Shown here in pieces: positions 5,576 through 11,500 of a stretch of 13,796 nucleotides of DNA (within the stretch, counting starts at the first letter, position 1; the number at the start of each line of letters is the position of its first letter). This DNA is from Cyclobacteriaceae bacterium (lineage in GTDB: Bacteria; Bacteroidota; Bacteroidia; Cytophagales; Cyclobacteriaceae), in contig JANQPK010000087.1 in NCBI GenBank assembly GCA_028289505.1, forward strand, positions 1-13,796. The letters run 5' to 3'. The translations under genes were made by a program, and so were the position numbers. The notes under the pieces are model-generated. The model saw only the letters and a program-made list of their open reading frames with translations, made no database searches and was not told the origin of the DNA.

Positions 5576-6868
5576 TCAATTCACCGTCATTTCAAATCCA
5601 TACGCCTTATACATTGTGCGTATTGCAGTATCTTCAGTGCTGCTTCCAATATACCGTCTGAGAAGCACTTTTATCGTTTTTCCGGTGACTTCAGCAATTT
5701 GTTTAACTGGCACACCTCTTTCCATTGCGTGTGTGCAGAACGTGGCTATTGCCCGGTGGGAGCTTATCACCTGCCACTTAGGCACCTTGGGGTATGTCTT
5801 CATACCTTGCTTGGTTACCATGGTTTCAACCGGTGAATCAATACCAGCCAATTGACAGGCAACTTTAATGCGTTTGTTATAAGTTTGTTCTACTATTCGA
5901 GGAAGGTTGTAATTATATTTTTCAAGTATGGAACGAACTGGGGGTAATATGGGAACTGCCACAGGTTTACCTGTCTTATGAGCCTTCATTCTTATTACAT
6001 CCCCTTCTATATTGTGCTGCTTACCTACTCGCATCAAATCGGATACTCTTAGGCCGGTATAGCATACAAACACAAACAGATCTCTAGCCTCCTCCAGTTG
6101 GGTAGGGGAGTAGGGTAGCTTTTTATCATTTGATACAAAGCTATACCCTTCTAGCGATTCCAGTTCTTCCTGGGTTAAATAAATTACCTCCCTTTCTTCA
6201 TACAGCACTTTGAATTTTCGCAGATCCACCGGAAAAATAATACCATATCCATTGTCAGGATCTTCCAGCCATTTTAGAAATACCACCAGATTCTTGATAA
6301 TTGCCCCAATACTATTCTCATTCATTTCGACGTTAGTTCCAAGCCAATCGACGAAGCTATCATAGAACTTCATGGTGATCTGCGGCGGTCGTAAGGGTTG
6401 ACCACCGGAATATTCTTTTAGACGATGTTGGCATACCTTATAATTTTTGATGGTATTAGCCGCGGGCTTTTTTCCCTTTGGCCGGTAATCCACTATGAAA
6501 GTTTCAAACAACTGTAATAGGTTAACCTCATTAGTGTCAGCTTTTTCTTCAGGTTTGTTTAGTTCGTTGCGTACTGCTTGAACGGTGGGCTCAACACCAT
6601 CATTGCTCAAACTTAGCAGAGCCTGGGTAATGTCCGCTTTTATAGATTGGGCCTTTAGATTTAGTTTCTTGGCGTTAGGTGTTTTGTCCTTTACAGGTTT
6701 ATCTTGATTGGAATCACCCTGATATTGGTCAGGTTTTATTTTTACACCAGTAGAAAAATATGCATTTTTGGAATTGTGAGAATATTGAACATAGATTACC
6801 GCCTGACCATGCCTATTGACCTGTGGTTTGCCCTTTTTGGTACGAAGTGTAAATTTATAGGTTGCCAT
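5576..6868 (-). CDS. Tyrosine-type site-specific integrase with atypical catalytic box
   Basis: The 430-residue protein has the Bacteroidota phage-integrase plan: an N-terminal arm-binding domain (about 1-60), a SAM-like core-binding domain (about 115-205) and a catalytic domain (about 225-420). Visible catalytic positions are R274 in Y-T-G-L-R-V-S-D-L, K298 in A-H-K-T-G-K, H371 in S-S-H-R-A-I and the nucleophile Y406 in L-L-R-R-Y-I-G. The second arginine, normally three residues after H371 (HxxR), is isoleucine 374. The usual glycine-histidine before the tyrosine is G-K (K397). It would integrate and excise the element with the attachment site just upstream. The reading frame is intact, so this is either a divergent subfamily or a weakened enzyme. 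The start ATG at 6866-6868 gives a full-length N-terminus. Confidence 0.88.
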   Translation of the reverse strand: MATYKFTLRTKKGKPQVNRHGQAVIYVQYSHNSKNAYFSTGVKIKPDQYQGDSNQDKPVKDKTPNAKKLNLKAQSIKADITQALLSLSNDGVEPTVQAVRNELNKPEEKADTNEVNLLQLFETFIVDYRPKGKKPAANTIKNYKVCQHRLKEYSGGQPLRPPQITMKFYDSFVDWLGTNVEMNENSIGAIIKNLVVFLKWLEDPDNGYGIIFPVDLRKFKVLYEEREVIYLTQEELESLEGYSFVSNDKKLPYSPTQLEEARDLFVFVCYTGLRVSDLMRVGKQHNIEGDVIRMKAHKTGKPVAVPILPPVRSILEKYNYNLPRIVEQTYNKRIKVACQLAGIDSPVETMVTKQGMKTYPKVPKWQVISSHRAIATFCTHAMERGVPVKQIAEVTGKTIKVLLRRYIGSSTEDTAIRTMYKAYGFEMTVN

Positions 6869-6870
6869 TT

Positions 6871-6922
6871 TTAGTGAGCTATTAGTGAGTTAGGTATAGT
6901 CAAATTTAGAAAAATATAGTCA
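6871..6922. repeat. Two pairs of 8-bp direct repeats upstream of the integrase (candidate arm-type sites)
   Basis: TTAGTGAG occurs at 6871-6878 and 6882-6889, 11 bp apart. TATAGTCA occurs at 6895-6902 and 6915-6922, 20 bp apart. These spacings are close to one and two helical turns. They lie between the integrase start and the tRNA-like fragment, where integrase arm sites or the integrase operator would be expected. Function is inferred from position only. Confidence 0.4.
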
Positions 6923-6965
6923 TAGGGGCACGTAAACACAGTTTAAATGTTAAAAAGAGTTAATA

Positions 6966-6985
6966 TTCGACTCCGGCCCTGGGTA
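6966..6985 (+). other. tRNA 3'-end-like fragment, candidate right attachment junction (attR)
   Basis: The 20 bases read as a tRNA T-loop (TTCGACT), the 3' arm of a T-stem (CCGGC), a 3' acceptor strand (CCTGGGT) and a discriminator A. The matching 5' T-stem arm (GCCGG) is absent upstream, so there is no complete tRNA here. This is what is left at the distal junction when an element inserts into the 3' end of a tRNA gene. The acceptor ending is reminiscent of some tRNA-Leu genes, but the identity is a guess. The intact tRNA would be left of the window. Confidence 0.45.
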
Positions 6986-7002
6986 CAAAAGCACCTGTTC
7001 AT

Positions 7003-7015
7003 CCGTCATTGACGG
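7003..7015. promoter_or_regulatory. 13-bp palindrome upstream of the FkbM gene
   Basis: A perfect inverted repeat CCGTCA-T-TGACGG lies 51 bases before the FkbM start codon and just after the presumed element junction. It could be an operator half-site pair. No T run follows, so it is not a terminator. No Bacteroidota-type promoter (TTTG with TAnnTTTG) is clear beside it. Confidence 0.3.
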
Positions 7016-7066
7016 CTACATGTCAGATCAAAACGGACTTTCAATCCCGTCTACGCACTAACCCGA

Positions 7067-7849
7067 ATGAAACTTTTAAACAAACTATTGGGATTAATCA
7101 CCTTCGAGTTTCTCAGGTATTTTGCCAAAAAATACAGAAATATTTATCCAAAGATGGCTATTCTTTGTGATGATACGCTGTCTCAAAAGTTAATGGTGTA
7201 TGGAAGATACGAAAAAGAGTTTCTGCTTTGTCTGGAGAAAGAATTCCTCAAAAAAATACCTTCCGCTAAAATTTGTCTTGATCTGGGGGCCAATCTTGGC
7301 AACCATTCGTTGGCATTCAGTAGTCATTTCAAACAGGTACATGCCTTCGAACCTAACCCCAAGACCTTCCATTTGCTACAATACAATGCCGGTTTGGTCA
7401 CAAATATAGTAGCTCATAATGTAGGAGCCTCTGATCTGAATGCCAGCTATCCGGCGGTAGAGACTGAAGGAAATCAGGCCGCAAATAGTATAGTAACTAG
7501 TACCAACTCCGATGAGGTCTATCTGGAATACGATTGTCGTGTCATTGACCAATACCTGCCTGCTGAGCTTATTGGGGAAGTTGGATTTATCAAGATCGAT
7601 GTTGAAGGGCATGAACTGCAAGCTCTAAAAGGAATTGTCAAAATATTGGAGCAATCCTCGCCGATAATTGCCTTCGAATTGCTGAAGGATGCCATAGTTT
7701 CAGGTGCTTCTCCGGTGATTGATTTCTTAAGAGCTAACGGCTACCAACACTTGTATGAGCTCTACAAAGTTAGTCCGGTAAGTGTGGGAGTGAGGCCGGT
7801 CACTGCACTGCAAACCAAAAATTATAAAATGCTAGTGGCCAGTAAATAA
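7067..7849 (+). CDS. FkbM-family SAM-dependent methyltransferase
   Basis: The 260-residue protein carries the FkbM methyltransferase domain over about residues 65-225. Visible motifs are the SAM-binding motif I L-D-L-G-A-N-L-G-N-H at 71-80, the acidic strand E-P-N-P at 95-98 and the family-typical I-K-I-D-V-E-G-H-E at 175-183. FkbM enzymes methylate hydroxyl groups, often on sugars of exopolysaccharide or lipopolysaccharide or on natural products; the substrate here is unknown. The N-terminal 30 residues are hydrophobic and basic, so membrane association is possible, but there is no clear signal peptide. The gene is the first chromosomal gene after the integrated element and faces the glycosyltransferase gene tail to tail, 25 bases apart. 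No obvious ribosome binding site precedes the ATG, which is common in this phylum. Confidence 0.85.
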   Translation: MKLLNKLLGLITFEFLRYFAKKYRNIYPKMAILCDDTLSQKLMVYGRYEKEFLLCLEKEFLKKIPSAKICLDLGANLGNHSLAFSSHFKQVHAFEPNPKTFHLLQYNAGLVTNIVAHNVGASDLNASYPAVETEGNQAANSIVTSTNSDEVYLEYDCRVIDQYLPAELIGEVGFIKIDVEGHELQALKGIVKILEQSSPIIAFELLKDAIVSGASPVIDFLRANGYQHLYELYKVSPVSVGVRPVTALQTKNYKMLVASK

Positions 7850-7874
7850 CCTGAACAAGGTAGCCTGTGGTTAC

Positions 7875-9176
7875 TTAGGATGGGTCAGGAAGAGGCATTG
7901 GGTAGTCTTTTAGGCTTTTCGACATAGTAAAAAATAGTATCAATGATCCCAAAAACGCCAATGAAAAAGCCAGAAAAATGGGATGTGTCAAATAGGTCAT
8001 GGCTACGGCCGCCACTAGCGCGGTAAGCATCCGACGACGTAATTGATCATTTTGTTCTAAACTGTTCACCAGGTAAAAAGTGGTAGCAAAGGGCAATATC
8101 ATCACAACGTAATGATTGATCCAGCTTATGGGTGAAATATAGAGTGTTGCCATAATAACCAGGGAAAATTCAAGCATCAACATGGGATTGCTTCTATTAA
8201 GCAATGGGCTTCGGCAAACCCAGACCAACAAAACCAAAATCAGTACTTTCAACACTTTAGTTATCAAAGCCGCGGTCTCTATTGGTAGATTTAACAAGTT
8301 GATAAAGAAATTATCAAACCCCCCATTAGCTGGGGTGTGGGTAAAGTATCGATAGAAAAAAGCCTCCATAGATTGGTTGGTGTGCTTATAACCCGCTAAT
8401 CCGTCCACGCTGCTGCCTTCAGCTACATAAGACTGAAGCATGGCCACCCAAGAGCCCATCACCTCAATATAATATGTTGGTCCCATTACCAATGGAAGCA
8501 ATACCCCCCAGCATGCCAGACCTCCGATGGCAGCCCAGAAAACTGGCTTCCAACTACCCTTATAAGCATAGTAAAGCACAAATAATCCTGGTGTAAGTTT
8601 TATGGCGGTGGCTATACCAATGAGTAATCCTGCCCATTGATCTTTTCGCTTAATGAAGGAGCTCAGACTAAAAACCACTAGTGAGAAAATAAATATATTC
8701 ACCTGTGAGGTGGCTAGATTACTCATCACGATCACCAGCGTCATCACAATGGGTACGATCCACCAACTGGCAGGCGGTGCATTGCCTTTTCCCTTGAATA
8801 AATACCATCCCATGCTGGCAATGGTATTACTACTAAAATAGATCAGGGTAATTCCAATGATAAACCAAAGTGAGGCCCCCGGTAGAAAAGGAATAGGTAC
8901 CAGGGGAGCAAACAGCACACTAAAAAATGGAGGATACTTGGCAATGGTGGTTCTTTCAAATGAGTAGGCCTGGTAAATGTTGATCTTATCATATAAAAGA
9001 TCCTTGCTGAAATTGTAAAAATCGTCGTATTGTGACCCGTGACTTCGAGAGGCTCGGTATACGGTGGCGGTGCCCACAATCAAGATCACCAGTATTGCCA
9101 CTATCTGGGCAATTCTACGGATTGGTCCAGGGGAATCGATCCTTTCCCAAATTTGCACCAGTATTTTTTCTATCAC
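7875..9176 (-). CDS. Glycosyltransferase family 87 (DUF2029) polytopic membrane protein
   Basis: The 433-residue protein is built of about ten hydrophobic helices and matches the GT87/DUF2029 family of polyprenyl-phosphate-sugar-dependent (GT-C fold) mannosyl- or arabinosyltransferases. After the first membrane helix (about 21-41) an acidic pair in S-Q-Y-D-D-F-Y (D51-D52) sits where GT-C enzymes place the catalytic aspartate. Family features include a T-P-G-L-F-V-L-Y-Y-like segment in mid-protein and a proline-rich I-S-P-I-S-W-I-N-H-Y segment near the end. It would add a sugar on the periplasmic face to a lipid- or envelope-linked glycan; donor and acceptor are unknown. The start is a GTG at 9174-9176 with no strong ribosome binding site, so it is tentative. 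The lipoprotein gene begins divergently 60 bases away. Confidence 0.82.
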   Translation of the reverse strand: MIEKILVQIWERIDSPGPIRRIAQIVAILVILIVGTATVYRASRSHGSQYDDFYNFSKDLLYDKINIYQAYSFERTTIAKYPPFFSVLFAPLVPIPFLPGASLWFIIGITLIYFSSNTIASMGWYLFKGKGNAPPASWWIVPIVMTLVIVMSNLATSQVNIFIFSLVVFSLSSFIKRKDQWAGLLIGIATAIKLTPGLFVLYYAYKGSWKPVFWAAIGGLACWGVLLPLVMGPTYYIEVMGSWVAMLQSYVAEGSSVDGLAGYKHTNQSMEAFFYRYFTHTPANGGFDNFFINLLNLPIETAALITKVLKVLILVLLVWVCRSPLLNRSNPMLMLEFSLVIMATLYISPISWINHYVVMILPFATTFYLVNSLEQNDQLRRRMLTALVAAVAMTYLTHPIFLAFSLAFLGSLILFFTMSKSLKDYPMPLPDPS

Positions 9177-9236
9177 CTGTGTTTGGATATTTTCGGGTCA
9201 AAGTTGATAAATTTGGCTTCCAAAACAAATGTGTTC

Positions 9237-9656
9237 ATGAAGTACTTGAGTTGCTGTCTGCTATTGCTGTCTTCCTGTATGCTGAACCAGTCCGAATCGG
9301 TGCGTAATCTTGTGAAAGATTTTAATCTGGGATGGAGGGGAGATCCTATCCACCAGTCCTTATATGTCAATGTTGACCACACGGAGTATGGCGGAATAAA
9401 AATTGTTGAAGAGACGGTCTTTGCAATGGCCTGGGATCAGGACTTTATCATAGCTTTACAGCATCCCAAAACTGATGAAAGCGATACAGTATTCCATATT
9501 ATCGATATCCGGGAGTACAGCCAGCGTTTCTGGGGTCCTAGTGAAAACACCTACAGTACTAACAACGTGTTAGATTACCAGAGAAGAAAACAGGAACTGG
9601 GAATTGATGAAATGCAGGTAGAATCGGTACTAATGAAAGCTGATCTTGATGGGTGA
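9237..9656 (+). CDS. Small lipoprotein, DUF3997-like
   Basis: The reading frame extends further upstream, but the ATG at 9237 gives a textbook lipoprotein signal: M-K-Y-L-S-C-C-L-L-L-L-S-S-C, with the lipobox L-S-S-C placing the acylated cysteine at residue 14. An upstream start would bury this signal and run into the divergent glycosyltransferase gene. The mature part of about 125 residues includes F-H-I-I-D-I-R, a W-G-P motif and Y-Q-R-R-K-Q-E-L-G-I-D. This resembles the ending of DUF3997-type proteins, small secreted proteins of unknown role. The last 27 bases overlap the 3' end of the convergent SAM-hydrolase gene. No function is proposed. Confidence 0.7.
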   Translation: MKYLSCCLLLLSSCMLNQSESVRNLVKDFNLGWRGDPIHQSLYVNVDHTEYGGIKIVEETVFAMAWDQDFIIALQHPKTDESDTVFHIIDIREYSQRFWGPSENTYSTNNVLDYQRRKQELGIDEMQVESVLMKADLDG

Positions 9657-10400
9657 ATCGAATTGCAGTCCCATAAGTTCAGAGGCATTCCCTTTATTAA
9701 TCCCAATCTCCAACAATCCCCCACTGTTGAATATCACAAAACAGTCGCCACTGCCGGTTTCATTGATTGATTGATGAACATGTCTGAAATGTTCCCTGCC
9801 GATTAAAATAGTGTAGCTTTTTCCTTGTGCTAACTTACAAAATTCCTCCTGCCGTATGTTAGTGATGAGGTTTCCATAATGGTCTACCCTTAAAACATGA
9901 CCAATAATTTCGTCCTTTAGCAGCCTCATTCGGCGACCAACCATTTTGCGAACCTCTGATAGGGGTTGACCCAAGTCTTCAATAGATTTACCATTAGCCA
10001 GCTCAATTGCGGCTGGTACCAGTATATCCAAAGCTGGAAAGGCACTTGGACTCTGGTCTGGAACTGGTAATGACACCACTGCCTGAGGTTCCTTATCACT
10101 TAGAAGTCCTAGCATTCCGTGATCGGGTAACAGGAAAAAATGGTGGTCAAGATGTACCACCAGATAAGCATTATCGCGATTTCCCACAGTATCCACAGCT
10201 ACAAGATGTATACTGCCCTCTGGAAAATAGGGTAGCGCTGAACGCAGTACGAATGCACCATGAGCCAGGTCAAAATGTTGAATTTTATGACTGATATCCA
10301 CTACAACCTGAGAGGGTAATTGGCTGAAAATCGTGCCTTTTAAAGCCCCGACGTAGTGGTCACTTTCTCCAAAATCTGAGGTAAGAGTAATTATGGGCAT
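9630..10400 (-). CDS. SAM hydrolase / SAM-hydroxide adenosyltransferase family protein (DUF62)
   Basis: The 256-residue protein spans the whole DUF62 (SAM_adeno_trans) family. It begins T-L-T-S-D-F-G at 5-11 and G-A-L-K-G at 18-22, followed by D-I-S-H-K-I-Q-H-F-D at 35-44. The small C-terminal barrel carries H-Y-G-N-L-I-T-N-I at 174-182 and F-N-S-G-G-L-L-E-I-G-I at 224-234. Characterised members split S-adenosylmethionine with water into adenosine and methionine. The catalytic D-R-H triad is partly visible: D70 and R75 in V-D-T-V-G-N-R are plausible, but the histidine expected in the F-H-G-R-D motif is replaced (F-P-A-L-D, 121-125). Bacteroidota homologues often differ here, as far as I recall, so activity is uncertain. 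It is transcribed divergently from phoH, 84 bases away. Confidence 0.85.
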   Translation of the reverse strand: MPIITLTSDFGESDHYVGALKGTIFSQLPSQVVVDISHKIQHFDLAHGAFVLRSALPYFPEGSIHLVAVDTVGNRDNAYLVVHLDHHFFLLPDHGMLGLLSDKEPQAVVSLPVPDQSPSAFPALDILVPAAIELANGKSIEDLGQPLSEVRKMVGRRMRLLKDEIIGHVLRVDHYGNLITNIRQEEFCKLAQGKSYTILIGREHFRHVHQSINETGSGDCFVIFNSGGLLEIGINKGNASELMGLQFDSPIKISFH

Positions 10401-10484
10401 TGCGACCCGGGACTATCATTTGGTGTCAAAAGTAGGTATTTTTTACTTCTTTTGAATAACTTTAAATAAATAATAAAGTAGCAT

Positions 10485-11432
10485 TTGGTAGAAAAAGTAA
10501 TCACACTTGACAATGTTTCCCTGATTGATTTTCTGGGAGTTGAGAACAAGAATATTAACGAGGTTGCCACTGCTTTTCCCGAGAGTAAAATCATTTCCAG
10601 GGGCAATCAGATTCGAATAAAAGGTGCACCACCTGAGATTGTCAAAATTCATGATATCTTAAATGCATTGCTGGACCATTATCATCAGTACGGCCGGATC
10701 ACCAAAGATAATGTACAAGAGTACCTACAGGTCAAAGATGAACCTAGCAGGAGTACTACTAACAGAACTAAAGGCGATGTACTGGTTTTTGGGTCCCGGG
10801 GAACGCAAATTACCGCTAAAACCAAAAACCAGCAGCAGTTGGTTGAGGCAACTTCCAAAAATGATGTAGTATTTGCTATAGGTCCTGCTGGTACTGGCAA
10901 AACCTATATTTCTGTGGCCCTGGCAGTTCAGGCGCTAAAGAACAAATCCGTAAAGAAAATAATCATCACCAGACCTGCGGTGGAGGCAGGAGAGAGACTT
11001 GGTTTCCTTCCGGGTGATCTTCAGGAGAAAATTGATCCCTATTTGCGACCAATTTACGACGCTTTGGACGACATGATTCACCATGAGAAACTGCAATACT
11101 ATTTGGAAAATCGGGTGATCGAAATAGCTCCCCTGGCCTATATGAGAGGACGAACTTTAAACGGAGCATTTATCTTGTTGGACGAAGCACAAAATACTAC
11201 TCCCATGCAACTCAAAATGTTCCTTACCCGCATGGGACCCCAATCTAAAATGATCGTCAACGGGGATCGATCCCAGATCGATCTTCCCAAAAATCAGGAA
11301 TCCGGATTAATCAACGCAATCAATGTGCTACAAGGTACTGCAGGGATTGCTTTTGTGGAACTAGATGCCAGAGATGTTATCAGACATCGTATCGTCAAAG
11401 ACATAATCAAGGCTTACAACAAGGCCCAGTAA
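10485..11432 (+). CDS. phoH: PhoH family ATPase (PhoH/YbeZ-like)
   Basis: The 315-residue protein shows the standard PhoH layout. The N-terminal KH-like nucleic-acid-binding region (about 1-85) is followed by a P-loop ATPase. Its motifs are Walker A G-P-A-G-T-G-K-T at 133-140, the invariant T-R-P-A-V-E-A-G-E-x-L-G-F-L-P-G-D at 162-178, Walker B F-I-L-L-D-E-A-Q-N at 229-237 and N-G-D-R-S-Q-I-D-L-P at 259-268. PhoH/YbeZ proteins are cytoplasmic ATPases tied to RNA metabolism and ribosome maturation, often working with the YbeY endonuclease. YbeY is not encoded here. The start is a TTG at 10485 (L-V-E-K-V-I-T-L); it is chosen because this is the usual N-terminus of Bacteroidota homologues and no ATG is available. 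ComEC follows 68 bases later in the same direction. Confidence 0.9.
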   Translation: MVEKVITLDNVSLIDFLGVENKNINEVATAFPESKIISRGNQIRIKGAPPEIVKIHDILNALLDHYHQYGRITKDNVQEYLQVKDEPSRSTTNRTKGDVLVFGSRGTQITAKTKNQQQLVEATSKNDVVFAIGPAGTGKTYISVALAVQALKNKSVKKIIITRPAVEAGERLGFLPGDLQEKIDPYLRPIYDALDDMIHHEKLQYYLENRVIEIAPLAYMRGRTLNGAFILLDEAQNTTPMQLKMFLTRMGPQSKMIVNGDRSQIDLPKNQESGLINAINVLQGTAGIAFVELDARDVIRHRIVKDIIKAYNKAQ

Positions 11433-11457
11433 TATACTTCCCAGCGGTTTGAATTGA

Positions 11458-11472
11458 TACTAGCAGCTAGTA
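11458..11472. repeat. Perfect small inverted repeat between phoH and comEC
   Basis: TACTAG and CTAGTA form a 6-bp perfect stem around a CAG loop, in the 68-base gap between phoH and comEC. No T run follows, so it is not a typical terminator. It could be an RNA-processing or operator site, or chance. Confidence 0.25.
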
Positions 11473-11500
11473 ACCTGAGAGCAAAGGAAAAATCTGTGAA

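Larger units (their letters stand above)
1..6985. mobile_element. Right-hand portion of an integrated phage-like element (prophage or phage satellite)
   Basis: The stretch holds a capsid C-terminus, a tape-measure-like protein, an ATPase plus primase-like replication pair, a SIR2 cargo gene and a tyrosine integrase, followed by a tRNA-3'-end-like sequence and then ordinary chromosomal genes. An integrase at the edge, transcribed inward and next to a tRNA-like fragment, is the usual layout of a tyrosine-integrase element. The left end lies outside the window, so size and completeness are unknown. The right boundary is placed at the tRNA-like fragment by inference. No tail-tip, fibre, lysis or terminase gene is seen in this part. 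Confidence 0.8.

Noticed and set aside
4548..6973. TTCGACTC occurs at 4548-4555 and 6966-6973, which could make the integrase plus SIR2 gene a nested element
   Set aside because: A shared 8-mer between two intergenic regions of about 160 and 200 bp is expected about 0.5 times by chance, and the flanking bases do not extend the match.
7849..7885. Terminator between FkbM and glycosyltransferase genes
   Set aside because: A weak 6-7 bp stem (GGTAGCC with GGTTACT, two G-T pairs) has no T run on either strand.
9039..9236. Upstream extension of the small lipoprotein gene
   Set aside because: The extra residues are antisense to the glycosyltransferase start and would bury the lipoprotein signal sequence.
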